From positions 992,001-1,056,000 of the forward strand of contig NZ_JADBEC010000001.1 in NCBI RefSeq assembly GCF_014873945.1: a stretch of DNA of 64,000 bases, read 5' to 3'. Of the stretch, positions 27,847 through 37,350 are shown one piece after another (within the stretch, counting starts at the first letter, position 1; every line of letters begins with the position of its first letter). A program made the position numbers and the translations under genes. The DNA comes from Rhizobium viscosum (GTDB lineage Bacteria > Pseudomonadota > Alphaproteobacteria > Rhizobiales > Rhizobiaceae). The notes beneath the pieces are model-generated. The model was given only the letters and a program-made list of their open reading frames with translations. It had not been told where the DNA came from and ran no database searches.

Positions 27847-28656
27847 TCAGTTCAGCGTGAAATTGAACTTGTAGCTCGCAGACAAGCCGATCAGGAACTG
27901 GTTCTTCGAACCTTTCTCGCGCACGAGGCTGCTGTCGGCGGCCGGACCGGCAAGGCGCTTATATTCCGCAAAGGCGCTCGTCGACAGGTTCTCCGTTGCG
28001 TTCCAGGTGAGCGCAGTACCGGCGCCGTAAGACTGGATGCCACCCGAGGGATCATAGGGTTTCAACCCGCTTGCGGCTGACTGCGCTTCGTTGACGCCGT
28101 AATAGGAATGGAAGTATCCGCTGGTCGCAAAGGTGGCGCGCGGGCCGCCGGAGAGCTGCAGATCGGGCGCGATATCGGTGAAGGCGTCAAGCGCCACGTC
28201 GGCCACGAGGCCGTCATGAGAACGGATACCCTGACGCACTTCGGCGCGGGCACGCAGCCAATCGGTCGGATAAACCTCGGCAAAACCACCGATTTCCGCG
28301 CCCCATTTGACCTTCTTCAGGCCGCGCAGATCGCTGTCGTCATCTTGGTCACGCTGCGGCACATAGCGGCCGACGATACCGGCGCGGAAGCCGCCATTAT
28401 CGACAAGTGCGAAGGAGGGATTGTCGTTGCGCGAAGAGAACCGCGGACCGGCGCCCTGGCGACCAACCGAAATCAGCGGGCTGAACTTGAATTCGTTGCT
28501 GGAGGCGCCTTCGAACTTCGGTGCGGAAAAGCCTGATACGCCGACCTTCAGATACCAGTCACCGGACCACCAATGGCCGCCTTCCTGAGCGGAGGCGGTG
28601 CCGAAAGAGGAAAGAGCAATAGCTAAAGAGATCGATACGACAGATCGATTAAACAC
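27847..28656 (-). CDS. MipA/OmpV family outer membrane protein
   Basis: A 269-residue protein with signal peptide (hydrophobic about 5-18, cleavage near ASAQ) and alternating beta strands rich in Gly and aromatic residues, as in MipA/OmpV scaffolding or porin-like proteins: YLKVGVSGFSAPKFEGA near the front and FLIGLSASYKFNF at the end. It is expected in the outer membrane. The start is taken as GTG 28656, seven bases after a GGAG site, which gives a standard signal peptide; an ATG one base upstream is out of frame, and the frame opens earlier (28683) without good support. Confidence 0.85.
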   Translation of the reverse strand: MFNRSVVSISLAIALSSFGTASAQEGGHWWSGDWYLKVGVSGFSAPKFEGASSNEFKFSPLISVGRQGAGPRFSSRNDNPSFALVDNGGFRAGIVGRYVPQRDQDDDSDLRGLKKVKWGAEIGGFAEVYPTDWLRARAEVRQGIRSHDGLVADVALDAFTDIAPDLQLSGGPRATFATSGYFHSYYGVNEAQSAASGLKPYDPSGGIQSYGAGTALTWNATENLSTSAFAEYKRLAGPAADSSLVREKGSKNQFLIGLSASYKFNFTLN

Positions 28657-28772
28657 ATCCGCACTCCAGAAAACGCAATACAAGAACGACCGCGGACGGC
28701 GGCGATCGGTACATTTATAGTGAGGGTGTTACCTCATTCTTAACCAAGAGGCTGAGATCGAGGGATTGGAAA

Positions 28773-29351
28773 TTACTTCTGGTTCCAGCGGCGGATGACC
28801 GGTTCCGTCAGATCGTGTTCATAGCCGAGAACGCTGATGCTGGTCGTATCCAGAATGAAACGGGAGCCGTCTTCCGGCGGCAGGCCGAGCCAGCGGGCGC
28901 CGAGCACGCGCAGGAAATGCGAGCTCGAAAAGATCAGGATCGGCGCATTTGCCTTGCGCAATTCGGCGATGATGCGATCCGCACGCGCACCGACGTCCGC
29001 CGCCGCTTCACCATCCGGGCAGCCATCGCGGAAAAGCTGCCAACCGGGATGTTTGGACAGGATTTCCTTGGTGGTGATGCCTTCATAGGCACCATAATCC
29101 CATTCGGCGAGATCCGGCTTGATCACGGCGCCTTCCCCGAAACCAGCAAGCGCACAGGTATTGCGCGCCCTCTGCGAGGGGCTCGACCAGACGGCGGACA
29201 CAGAAAGACCGGCAAGCCGCGGAACGAGCGCGCGGGCAGCAGCCTCGCCGTTTTCGGTCAACGGGATGTCACTGCGACCGGTATGCTGGCCGGACAATGA
29301 CCATGCCGTCTCGCCATGGCGCACGAGGGTGATTTCCGGAAATGCGCTCAT
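28773..29351 (-). CDS. Histidine phosphatase family protein with altered active site
   Basis: A 192-residue phosphoglycerate-mutase-like protein. The phosphohistidine motif LVRHGETAWS is at about residues 9-18, the acid motif EWDYGAYEG at about 85-93, and the C-terminal HFLRVLGARWLGLP stretch is present. In the family the second catalytic histidine lies five residues before that arginine (SHG or HGH pattern); here the position is Ser (FSSSHFLR at about 143-150), while the histidine three before Arg remains. Activity may therefore be reduced, changed, or use the other His. Substrate unknown. It lies downstream of no obvious operon partner. Confidence 0.88.
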   Translation of the reverse strand: MSAFPEITLVRHGETAWSLSGQHTGRSDIPLTENGEAAARALVPRLAGLSVSAVWSSPSQRARNTCALAGFGEGAVIKPDLAEWDYGAYEGITTKEILSKHPGWQLFRDGCPDGEAAADVGARADRIIAELRKANAPILIFSSSHFLRVLGARWLGLPPEDGSRFILDTTSISVLGYEHDLTEPVIRRWNQK

Positions 29352-29361
29352 ATCCGTCTCT

Positions 29362-29394
29362 CCAAGAAGAAAAAGCGCGGCCCGGCCGCGCTTT
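29362..29394 (-). terminator. Rho-independent terminator of cfa
   Basis: Stem AAAGCGCGG (29372-29380) / CCGCGCTTT (29386-29394), five-base loop. Read on the minus strand it is followed by TTCTTCTTGG, directly after the stop of the cyclopropane synthase gene at 29400. It separates that gene from the histidine phosphatase. Confidence 0.82.
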
Positions 29395-29399
29395 CGACA

Positions 29400-30659
29400 T
29401 CAGAAGGTAAACTTTTCCAGGGGCGGCCGCGTCGCCTCGAATTCTCTAAGCTTCGTCTCGTTCTGCGCAATGTAATTACGGTTATCAGGCGTCGCGAACT
29501 GGTTCTTGGTGATCTGGATCTGCTCGATGAAGAGTTCATCCCAGCGGAAGCCCATTTCGGAACCGGCCAAATAGAACTCCCACATGCGGAAGAACTTCTC
29601 GTCGTAAAGCGCCACGGCTTCGGCCTTGCGGGCAACGAAGCGCTCGCGCCAGTGGCGCAGCGTATAGGCGTAATGCAGCGGCAGCACCTCGACATCGCGG
29701 GTCAGCAGCCCGGCTTTTTCGAGCGGCACCAGCGTCTCTGCGATCGAGGGAATGTAGCCCTGCGGGAAAATATATTTCTCGATGAAGGCGTTGGTCGCAA
29801 AGCTCGGCTTCGGACGGGCGATCGAATGCAGCAGCATGACGCCATTGTCATCCAGCAGTTCGTGCACCTTCTTGAAGAAGTTGCCGTAATTGCCGATGCC
29901 GACATGCTCGAACATACCGACCGAGACGATGCGGTCGAACTTCCTACCGGTCAGGTGACGATAGTCCTGCAGCTCGAAGCGGACGCGATCGGCAAGACCG
30001 CGCTTCTGCGCACGTTCGCGGGAAATCTTCAGCTGCTCTTCGCTGAGCGTGATGCCAGTGACATCAAGGCCGGGCGTCGATTCGGCCAGATACATGGCCA
30101 TGCCGCCCCAGCCGGAGCCGATCTCCAGCACGCGCTGGTTCGGTTGCGGCATGAGCTTTGCAGCGATGTGGCGTTTCTTGGCAACCTGCGCCTCTTCCAG
30201 GCCAATGCCTGGCGGATCGAAGTAGGCGCAGGAATACTGCCAGTCCTCGTCGAGGAAGAGTTCGAAGAGCTTTTCGGAAAGGTCGTAATGATGGGCGACG
30301 TTCCGCTTGTTGTGGTTGATCGGCATGCGGCTCTTCAGCTGCTGCATGGCAATGCGGCCGATCAGCAGGGCGGCCATCTTGAAATCGAAGATTTCATTAG
30401 TAGTGTTCTGCTTCACCAAAGCGAGGAAGTCGTAAATGTCGCCCTGTTCGAGAATGAACCGGCCTTCCATATACATTTCGCCGAGCTTCAGCGTCGGATC
30501 GCGACGGATCGCATCCTCGGCTTCCTGATCGGCAAGACGAACGGCAACCAGATCACCAGTGCCGTCGCCAATCGTGTGGGTCTCGCCATTGGCAAGAGTA
30601 AGGGCCAAAGAGCCCTTGCGGACAATTTTTTGGACAATCGATAAGAATGCCGACGCCAT
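29400..30659 (-). CDS. cfa: Cyclopropane-fatty-acyl-phospholipid synthase
   Basis: A 419-residue SAM-dependent enzyme that adds a methylene bridge across the double bond of unsaturated membrane phospholipid acyl chains. The SAM motif VLEIGSGWGGMAMYLAE is at about residues 178-194, and FDRIVSVGMFEHVG and a typical ASFVGxYIFPxG-like region (EKYIFPQGYIPS) follow. Length fits rhizobial Cfa proteins, whose products rise in stationary phase and acid stress. ATG 30659 is the first in-frame start; a 133-base gap separates it from tex upstream, and a clear terminator follows. Confidence 0.93.
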   Translation of the reverse strand: MASAFLSIVQKIVRKGSLALTLANGETHTIGDGTGDLVAVRLADQEAEDAIRRDPTLKLGEMYMEGRFILEQGDIYDFLALVKQNTTNEIFDFKMAALLIGRIAMQQLKSRMPINHNKRNVAHHYDLSEKLFELFLDEDWQYSCAYFDPPGIGLEEAQVAKKRHIAAKLMPQPNQRVLEIGSGWGGMAMYLAESTPGLDVTGITLSEEQLKISRERAQKRGLADRVRFELQDYRHLTGRKFDRIVSVGMFEHVGIGNYGNFFKKVHELLDDNGVMLLHSIARPKPSFATNAFIEKYIFPQGYIPSIAETLVPLEKAGLLTRDVEVLPLHYAYTLRHWRERFVARKAEAVALYDEKFFRMWEFYLAGSEMGFRWDELFIEQIQITKNQFATPDNRNYIAQNETKLREFEATRPPLEKFTF

Positions 30660-30792
30660 GGACGCCTCGCAAATGTGACAGGATGGTCACATCAACTTAA
30701 TAGCCTTCTTCTGCCTTACAAGCGTCGGATTTAGCACTCCGCAGATTCAATTGCCAAAGTGTGACATTTTTGCCAATTCGGGGCCTAAGCCC

Positions 30793-33102
30793 TTATTTTC
30801 GCTTCATCGCTTCGGCAAGTGCAGCCCCAAAGGCGCCCTGGCTCTGCGGCTTAGCCGGCGCCGGGCGGCGCTCCTGCTGCGGGCGCGAACCTGCATTTCC
30901 ACGCGACTCACCGCGTGGCGAACCCGCTGGAGCACCGTCATCCTTGCGCATCGAGAGACCGATGCGCTTGCGCTTCACGTCGACCTCGACCACCCGCACC
31001 TTGACCACATCGCCCGCCTTCACGATTTCGTGAGGATCCTTGATGAAGCGGTCGGCGAGCTGTGAAACATGGACCAGCCCGTCCTGGTGCACGCCGATAT
31101 CAACGAAGGCGCCGAAGGCCGCCACGTTGGTGACGGTACCTTCCAGCACCATGCCCGGCTTCAGGTCGCTGATTTCATCGATGCCTTCCGCGAAGGTCGC
31201 CGTCTTGAAGCTCGGGCGCGGGTCGCGGCCGGGCTTATCCAGCTCTGCGATGATGTCCTTGACCGTCGGCAGGCCGAATTTCTCGTCGATGAACTTGCGC
31301 GGATCGAGCGCCTTGAGGGTGACGCTGTCGCCCATCAGCGAGCGCAGATCACGGCCGCAGGCGGCAACGATCTTCTTTGCTATGCCGTAAGCTTCCGGAT
31401 GTACGGAGGAGGCATCGAGCGGCTCCTTACCATCGGGGATACGCAGGAAGCCGGCAGCCTGTTCGAAGGTGCGCTGGCCGAGGCGGGCAACTTTCAGGAG
31501 ATCCTTGCGGCTTTCGAAGGCGCCATTCTGGTCTCTGTGCAGCACGATTGCATCGGCAATCGAGCGGCCAAGACCGGACACGCGCGACAGCAGCGGCGCT
31601 GACGCCGTGTTGAGATCGACGCCGACGGCATTCACGGCATCTTCGACGACGGCATCGAGCGAGCGGGAGAGCTTCGTCTGATCGACATCGTGCTGATACT
31701 GGCCGACGCCGATCGACTTCGGCTCAATCTTGACGAGTTCAGCAAGCGGATCCTGCAGGCGGCGCGCGATGGAGACGGCACCGCGCAGCGATACGTCGAG
31801 TTGCGGGAATTCGGCAGCGGCGGTTTCCGAGGCCGAATAGACGGAGGCGCCGGCTTCAGAGACGATAACCTTGGTGGGCTTAGGCGCAGGAAGTGCGGCG
31901 AGCATATCGGCCACAAGCTTTTCTGTCTCACGGCTGCCCGTGCCGTTGCCGATCGCGATCAACTCGACATTGTGCTTGCGGATAAGGGAGGCGAGCTCGG
32001 CCTGCGTGCCACGCACATCATTCTTCGGCGGGAAGGGATAGACAGTAGTGGTGTCGAGCAGCTTGCCGGTACCATCGATGATCGCAACCTTGACGCCGGT
32101 GCGGATGCCCGGATCGAGGCCCATCGTGGCGCGCGAGCCGGCAGGCGCTGCCAAAAGCAGATCCTTGAGATTGCGGGCAAAGACGTGGATCGCCTCCTCC
32201 TCGGCCCGTTCGCGCAGTTCGCGCATCAGGTCGAGCGAGAGCGACATGGAGAGCTTCACGCGCCAGGTCCAGCTTACGACGTCCATCAGCCAGCGGTCGC
32301 CGGGACGGGCAGCACCGATCTCGTAGGCAGCGGCGATCATCCGCTCGACCGGCTTGTTCGGCGAAGTGATCTCGGCATCGGCCTCGATCGCAAGTGTCAG
32401 CACTTCCTCGTTCCAGCCGCGCAGCATGGCAAGCGCGCGGTGGCCGGGCGCGGTCGCCCAGCGTTCGGAATGGTCGAAATAGTCGGAGAACTTTTCGCCG
32501 GTCGCTTCCTTGCCTTCCACGACCTTCGCCTTGAGAAGGGCGGCACTGCGCATATGGGCGCGCAGCTTGCCGAGCAGATCGGCATTTTCGGCAAAACCTT
32601 CGGCAACGATGTCGCGGGCACCTTCGAGGGCCGTCTTCACGTCGGGCACGTCGGCAGTGATGTAGGTCTCTGCCAGCGCGGCCGGATCCTTGCCACGATC
32701 GGCGAGGATCGCTTCGGCAAGCGGGCCAAGGCCACGCTCGCGGGCAATCTCGGCGCGGGTGCGGCGCTTCGGCTTGTAGGGCAGGTAAAGGTCTTCCAGC
32801 TCGGCCTTGGTGGCGGCGCCCAAAAGTTTCGCCATCAGCTCGTCACTCATCTTGCCCTGGCCGGTGATGGATTCGACGATCGTATCGCGGCGAGCTTCCA
32901 ACTCGCGCAAGTAGACGAGGCGCTCGGCCAGCGTGCGGAGCTGCGTATCATCCAGCCCACCCGTCACTTCCTTGCGGTAGCGGGCGATGAACGGCACTGT
33001 TGCGCCCTCGTCCAGCAGCTCGATCGCCGCCTTGGCCTGATCGGGCCGGGCGTTGATTTCGGCGGAGATGCTTGCTGCGAGCGAACGAAGGTCAGCGGCC
33101 AT
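30793..33102 (-). CDS. tex: Transcription accessory protein Tex
   Basis: A 769-residue RNA-binding protein. It has the N-terminal Tex helical domain with [16 protein letters not shown] at about 41-56, a YqgF/RuvX-like nuclease fold with [17 protein letters not shown] at about 330-346, a helix-hairpin-helix region near 500-560, and an S1 RNA-binding domain with [20 protein letters not shown] at about 661-680. The tail is low-complexity and rich in Arg, Pro and Gln. Tex affects transcription and RNA turnover. Divergent from glyS with a 238-base gap. Confidence 0.95.
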   Translation of the reverse strand: MAADLRSLAASISAEINARPDQAKAAIELLDEGATVPFIARYRKEVTGGLDDTQLRTLAERLVYLRELEARRDTIVESITGQGKMSDELMAKLLGAATKAELEDLYLPYKPKRRTRAEIARERGLGPLAEAILADRGKDPAALAETYITADVPDVKTALEGARDIVAEGFAENADLLGKLRAHMRSAALLKAKVVEGKEATGEKFSDYFDHSERWATAPGHRALAMLRGWNEEVLTLAIEADAEITSPNKPVERMIAAAYEIGAARPGDRWLMDVVSWTWRVKLSMSLSLDLMRELRERAEEEAIHVFARNLKDLLLAAPAGSRATMGLDPGIRTGVKVAIIDGTGKLLDTTTVYPFPPKNDVRGTQAELASLIRKHNVELIAIGNGTGSRETEKLVADMLAALPAPKPTKVIVSEAGASVYSASETAAAEFPQLDVSLRGAVSIARRLQDPLAELVKIEPKSIGVGQYQHDVDQTKLSRSLDAVVEDAVNAVGVDLNTASAPLLSRVSGLGRSIADAIVLHRDQNGAFESRKDLLKVARLGQRTFEQAAGFLRIPDGKEPLDASSVHPEAYGIAKKIVAACGRDLRSLMGDSVTLKALDPRKFIDEKFGLPTVKDIIAELDKPGRDPRPSFKTATFAEGIDEISDLKPGMVLEGTVTNVAAFGAFVDIGVHQDGLVHVSQLADRFIKDPHEIVKAGDVVKVRVVEVDVKRKRIGLSMRKDDGAPAGSPRGESRGNAGSRPQQERRPAPAKPQSQGAFGAALAEAMKRK

Positions 33103-33340
33103 GAGATTTCCTGCAGTTTATTAGGGTTGGCGGACCATAGCGACGAAAAGCGGCAAGGCAATGCCTACCGCCGCTTTCCACAACGGAAGGGAACGCTCCT
33201 GTCGGTTTAAGTCATATATCTGAGGCGCAATTGAGCCTTTCGCCTCCTGTTTTTGCGGTTGTGCAGATGCGGCATTCTTTGGTAGCAGAGGCGACCATTT
33301 TTGATTGCCCCTGCCCTGCAGGCGCCAGGAAAAGAGTACC

Positions 33341-35518
33341 ATGCCGAACCTGCTTCTCGAACTTCGCTCCGAAGAGATCCCCGCCCGCATGCAGCGCAAG
33401 GCCGCCGGCGACCTCAAGAAGCTCCTTACCGACGCCCTGGTGGAAGCAGGACTGACCTATGAGGGTGCGCGTGAATACTGGACGCCGCGCCGCCTGACGC
33501 TCGACATTCACGGCCTGACGGCCCGTTCCGCCGATATCCGTGAGGAGCGCAAGGGGCCGCGCACCGATGCCAACGAAAAGGCGATCGAAGGCTTCCTGCG
33601 CGGCGCCGGCCTTTCCTCTGTTGCCGAGGCGCAAGTCGTAAGCGATCCGAAGAAGGGCGATTTCTATGTCGCCGTCATCTCCAAGCCCGGCCGCGGCGCC
33701 GAAGAGATCATTGGCGAAGTCATGCCCGGCATCATCAAGGATTTCCCATGGCCGAAGTCGATGCGCTGGGGCAAGGCTTCCTCGCAGCCCGGTTCGCTGC
33801 GTTGGGTGCGCCCGCTGCAATCGATCGTCTGCACCTTCGGCAGCGAGCATGAAGAAACCGTGGTCATCCCCTTCGAGATCGACGGCATCGTCGCTTCCAA
33901 CGTGACCTACGGCCATCGTTTCCACGCGCCAGACGCCATCACCGTCAAGCGCTTCGACGATTATGTCTCGAGCCTCGAAAAGGCGAAGGTCATTCTCGAT
34001 GCAGAGCGACGCAAGGATGTCATCCTGCATGATGCCCGCGACATTGCGTTTGCAAGCGGGCTGGAACTGGTCGAGGACGAGGGCCTGCTGGAAGAAGTTT
34101 CCGGTCTCGTCGAATGGCCGCAGGTGCTGATGGGCTCCTTCGAGGAGGACTACCTCTCGATCCCCTCGGAAATCATTCGCCTGACCATCAAGACGAACCA
34201 GAAGTGCTTCGTCACACGCAAACAGGGTGATGAGACGCTTTCGAACAAGTTCATCCTCGTCTCCAACATCCAGGCGACGGATGGCGGCAAGGAAATCGTC
34301 CATGGCAACGGCAAGGTCGTGCGTGCGCGCCTTTCCGACGCGCTGCATTTCTGGAAGCGCGACCAGGGCAACCTGCCGGACCTCGAAACGCTGGAAGCTT
34401 CCGCCAAGAAATTCGGCCTCGACCTTGCCAAGCCACTCGACCAGCGCATGGCCAAGCTCGATGCGCTGAACGTGACCTTCCATGCCAAGCTCGGCACGCA
34501 GGGCGATCGCGTCGAACGCATCCGGGCGATGGCCGCCAAGATCGCCATGCCTGTCGGCGCCGATTACAAGGTGGTGGACCGCGCCGCGGTTCTCTGCAAG
34601 GCGGACCTGCGTACCGAAGCCGTCGGCGAATTCCCGGAACTGCAGGGCGTCATGGGCCGCAAATATGCAGCACTGCAGGGCGAAGACGTCTCCGTTTCCA
34701 CCGCCATCGAAGACCATTACAAGCCGCAGGGCCCGTCCGACCGCGTGCCTGACGACAAGGTGGCGATAACAGTAGCGCTCGCAGACAAGCTCGATACGCT
34801 CATCGGTTTCTGGGCAATCGACGAGAAGCCGACCGGCTCGAAGGACCCGTTTGCGCTTCGCCGTGCGGCGCTCGGCATCATCCGCATCCTGCTTGAAAAG
34901 CGCGCGCGCGTGACGCTTTTGCCACGCATTGTCTCGCATATGCAGCGCATCGACATGGATATCGGTGCCAATGTTGATACCGACGACCTGACGCGGCAGT
35001 TTGATCTACTCTCCTTCTTCCACGACCGCCTGAAGGTCTATCTGCGCGAACAGGGTGCCCGCCACGACCTCATCGACGCCGTGCTGACACCTGAATCCGA
35101 CGACCTCTTGATGGTCGCCCGCCGCGTGGAGGCGCTGACGGCCTTTATTACCTCGGAAGACGGCATCAACCTGCTTGCCGGGACCAAGCGTGCCACGCAG
35201 CTTCTGGCGGCTGAGGAAAAGAAGGGCACGGTTATCGCCGACGGCGTTTCCGAGGCATTACTGAAGCTTGACGCCGAGAAGGAACTGTTTACCGCCATCA
35301 CCAAGGCTTCGTCGGAAGCTGCCGGAGCGGTTGCGCATGAAGACTTCCGCTCGGCCATGGAAGCGCTGTCGAAGCTGCGTGCTCCCGTTGACCGCTTCTT
35401 CACCGATGTGCTGGTCAATGACGAGGATGCTGCGATCCGCGCAAATCGCCTCGCCCTCTTGCGGATGATCCGTGCGGCGACGGGGACAGTCGCGGACTTT
35501 TCAAAGATCGCCGGCTAA
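33341..35518 (+). CDS. glyS: Glycine--tRNA ligase beta subunit
   Basis: A 725-residue protein starting [15 protein letters not shown], diagnostic of the beta chain of the tetrameric bacterial glycyl-tRNA synthetase, which contributes tRNA binding; the catalytic alpha chain GlyQ is encoded at 50.1-51.1 kb on the other strand. Conserved stretches include [10 protein letters not shown] near 166, [10 protein letters not shown] near 194 and [12 protein letters not shown] near 483. ATG 33341 gives the normal N-terminus; the frame opens 12 codons earlier. Full length, no defect seen. A bidirectional terminator follows. Confidence 0.96.
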   Translation: MPNLLLELRSEEIPARMQRKAAGDLKKLLTDALVEAGLTYEGAREYWTPRRLTLDIHGLTARSADIREERKGPRTDANEKAIEGFLRGAGLSSVAEAQVVSDPKKGDFYVAVISKPGRGAEEIIGEVMPGIIKDFPWPKSMRWGKASSQPGSLRWVRPLQSIVCTFGSEHEETVVIPFEIDGIVASNVTYGHRFHAPDAITVKRFDDYVSSLEKAKVILDAERRKDVILHDARDIAFASGLELVEDEGLLEEVSGLVEWPQVLMGSFEEDYLSIPSEIIRLTIKTNQKCFVTRKQGDETLSNKFILVSNIQATDGGKEIVHGNGKVVRARLSDALHFWKRDQGNLPDLETLEASAKKFGLDLAKPLDQRMAKLDALNVTFHAKLGTQGDRVERIRAMAAKIAMPVGADYKVVDRAAVLCKADLRTEAVGEFPELQGVMGRKYAALQGEDVSVSTAIEDHYKPQGPSDRVPDDKVAITVALADKLDTLIGFWAIDEKPTGSKDPFALRRAALGIIRILLEKRARVTLLPRIVSHMQRIDMDIGANVDTDDLTRQFDLLSFFHDRLKVYLREQGARHDLIDAVLTPESDDLLMVARRVEALTAFITSEDGINLLAGTKRATQLLAAEEKKGTVIADGVSEALLKLDAEKELFTAITKASSEAAGAVAHEDFRSAMEALSKLRAPVDRFFTDVLVNDEDAAIRANRLALLRMIRAATGTVADFSKIAG

Positions 35519-35534
35519 ACGGCCGACAAACAAA

Positions 35535-35560
35535 AAAATGGGGCCGAACGGCCCCATTTT
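35535..35560. terminator. Bidirectional rho-independent terminator
   Basis: Perfect 11-base stem AAAATGGGGCC (35535-35545) / GGCCCCATTTT (35550-35560) with a GAAC loop, between convergent glyS and the tautomerase gene. T runs occur on both sides (TTTTGCTTTTT on plus, TTTTTTTG on minus). Confidence 0.9.
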
Positions 35561-35571
35561 GCTTTTTGCCT

Positions 35572-35781
35572 TCATCGTCCCTTTTGCATCTTGGCGATGG
35601 TGAGCGTTTCGCCTGCGCGGCCATAGCCGCCATCCACGACCTCATCGACAAGAACCATGGTGTAGGGGCGGACGCCCTCCCCGAAAAAGTCGACGAACAT
35701 AGCGGTCGTGCGGAGGATGATGTCCTCCTTCTGCTCCGACGTCAGGGTACCCTCGGGAAACTTGTAATTTGCGAATGGCAT
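35572..35781 (-). CDS. 4-oxalocrotonate tautomerase family protein
   Basis: A 69-residue tautomerase-fold protein. After removal of Met the N-terminus is Pro, the catalytic base of this family (PFANYKFPEG). The central ILRTTAMFVDFFGEGVRPYTMVLVDEV stretch fits the helix-strand unit of 4-OT subunits. Such proteins work as oligomers on keto-enol substrates; the substrate is unknown. Start ATG 35781 has a strong AGGAG site. It is divergent from a LysR regulator with only 97 bases between them, so it is a likely target of that regulator. Confidence 0.85.
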   Translation of the reverse strand: MPFANYKFPEGTLTSEQKEDIILRTTAMFVDFFGEGVRPYTMVLVDEVVDGGYGRAGETLTIAKMQKGR

Positions 35782-35853
35782 GATGAGCTCCTGCCTGGTT
35801 TGCGTTGTGACCCGGCAAACCTAGCGGCATCGGCGACATGCTTGAAATTGATA

Positions 35854-35870
35854 TGAAGTATATGCATTCA
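35854..35870. promoter_or_regulatory. Candidate LysR-type binding site
   Basis: In the 97-base gap between the divergent tautomerase and LysR genes lies TGAA (35854-35857) and TTCA (35867-35870) separated by nine bases, a dyad of the T-N11-A sort bound by LysR-type regulators. It lies just before the regulator start, where autoregulation would act. Only symmetry and position support it. Confidence 0.35.
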
Positions 35871-35878
35871 TCCATGCC

Positions 35879-36793
35879 ATGGATTTATACGGCATCGATC
35901 TCAACCTGCTCGTCGCCTTCGACGCCCTCATGAAGGAACGGAGCGTGACGAAGGCCGGCATTCGCATCGGCCGCACGCAACCCGCCATGAGCGCTGCCTT
36001 GGCGCGGTTGCGCAGCCTTCTCAAGGATGAGCTTCTGGTGCGGGGGCCGCAAGGCCTGCAGCCGACACCAAGAGCGCTCGATCTCGCCGAGCCATTGGCG
36101 CGTGCTCTTACCGATATCCAGCGCACACTCGATTTTACCCAGGCGTTCGATCCCGCGACCTCGTCTGCCACCTTCACGATTGGCCTCTCCGACCATCCGA
36201 CCTTCGCGCTTCTGCCGCAACTCGTTGCGCATCTTACGAAATCGGCTCCGGATGCGACATTGCAGGTCCGGAATTTCAGCGCCCGCGATGACGCCATCGA
36301 CCTCCTGGATGCCGGAGAGGTCGATGTGACGATCGGAGTGCCGGCAACGAAAACGGGACGCATTCTGACCCAGCCTCTGTTTGAGGAGCGTTTCGTCTGC
36401 ATCGTCAGGAAGGATCATCCGGCTGTGCGACGCACGCTTGATCTCGACGCCTTTCTGGCTCTCCCGCACCTGCTCGTCTCGCCGGAAAACGAGCGTTTCG
36501 GCCATGTCGACGCGGCGTTGGCAAAGAAAGGGCTTCAACGGGGGCTCGCGCTCACGCTTCCCAATATGTATGCCGCGCCGCTGTTGATTGCCCGTTCGGA
36601 CATGGTTGCCACCTTGATGGCCGGTGTTGTGGCAGCCTCCGGCCATGCGGACGAACTTGCCCTGTTGGAGCCGCCGCTCATGCTGGAGCCTATCCCCTTC
36701 GTCATGTCCTGGCATCGGCGCAACGATGTACATCCGGCGCAGCGCTGGTTTCGGAATTGCGTTGCCGGGGTTGCACCTGACCTCAGGCGGTGA
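35879..36793 (+). CDS. LysR family transcriptional regulator
   Basis: A 304-residue regulator. The N-terminal winged helix contains DLNLLVAFDALMKERSVTKAG and QPAMSAALARLRSLLKDELLVR (about 7-55), typical of the NodD/LeuO-like branch with the opening MDLYGIDLNLL. The effector domain runs from about 90 to 300. The NodD-like N-terminus does not make it NodD: the neighbourhood has no nod genes. It is divergent from the tautomerase gene and may control it in response to a small aromatic or dicarboxylic compound, which is inference. Confidence 0.92.
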   Translation: MDLYGIDLNLLVAFDALMKERSVTKAGIRIGRTQPAMSAALARLRSLLKDELLVRGPQGLQPTPRALDLAEPLARALTDIQRTLDFTQAFDPATSSATFTIGLSDHPTFALLPQLVAHLTKSAPDATLQVRNFSARDDAIDLLDAGEVDVTIGVPATKTGRILTQPLFEERFVCIVRKDHPAVRRTLDLDAFLALPHLLVSPENERFGHVDAALAKKGLQRGLALTLPNMYAAPLLIARSDMVATLMAGVVAASGHADELALLEPPLMLEPIPFVMSWHRRNDVHPAQRWFRNCVAGVAPDLRR

Positions 36794-36825
36794 CGTTTGC
36801 ATGAATCTCCTTTAAAGCTCATCCA

Positions 36826-37350
36826 ATGGTGTCCAAGATCCTCGTCAGTGCCTGTCTCATGGGCCACGCCGTCCGATATGACGGCCGCGCGAAGCCGCTC
36901 GCCCATACGGCAATCGAACGCTGGATGCAGGAAGGCCTGATCGTGACGATCTGTCCGGAAATGTCGGCCGGCATGCCAGTGCCGCGGCCACCGGCCGAAA
37001 TCGGCGATGCGGCTGATGGCGAGGATGTACTGGCAGGAACTGCCCGCGTCGTGGAGTTGACCGGTGGCGATGTGACCGAGGAATTCCTGCGGGCGGCGGA
37101 AAATGCCGTGCGGCTTGCGGTCGATAGCGGCTGCCGTTACGCGCTGCTGATCGATGGCAGCCCGTCCTGCGGTTCCGGCTTCATCTACGACGGTTCCTTC
37201 TCGGGTAACCGGCGAGCCGGCAACGGCGTTACCGCGGCGGCGCTGAAACGGGCCGGTATTGAGGTTTTTTCCGACCGCGAGATCGATCGGCTCATCCAAC
37301 GCATCGGTTCTAACAGCGCGGCCGCCGGATCTTTATCCGGCGGCCGCTAA
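36826..37350 (+). CDS. DUF523 domain-containing protein
   Basis: A 174-residue protein with the DUF523 pattern: ILVSACLMGHAVRYDG at residues 5-20, CPEMSAGMPVPRPPAEI near 44-60 and LLIDGSPSCGSGFIYDG near 106-122, all with conserved Cys. The family has no proven role; the cysteine pattern suggests metal or iron-sulfur binding. The last ten codons (AAAGSLSGGR) lie inside a hairpin that is part of the 3' flank shared by the two neighbouring chemoreceptor genes. It follows the LysR gene by 32 bases on the same strand. Confidence 0.85.
   Translation: MVSKILVSACLMGHAVRYDGRAKPLAHTAIERWMQEGLIVTICPEMSAGMPVPRPPAEIGDAADGEDVLAGTARVVELTGGDVTEEFLRAAENAVRLAVDSGCRYALLIDGSPSCGSGFIYDGSFSGNRRAGNGVTAAALKRAGIEVFSDREIDRLIQRIGSNSAAAGSLSGGR

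Noticed and set aside
35879..36793. The LysR gene as a nodD
   Set aside because: Only the opening residues resemble NodD; there are no nod genes or nod boxes nearby, and it pairs with a tautomerase.
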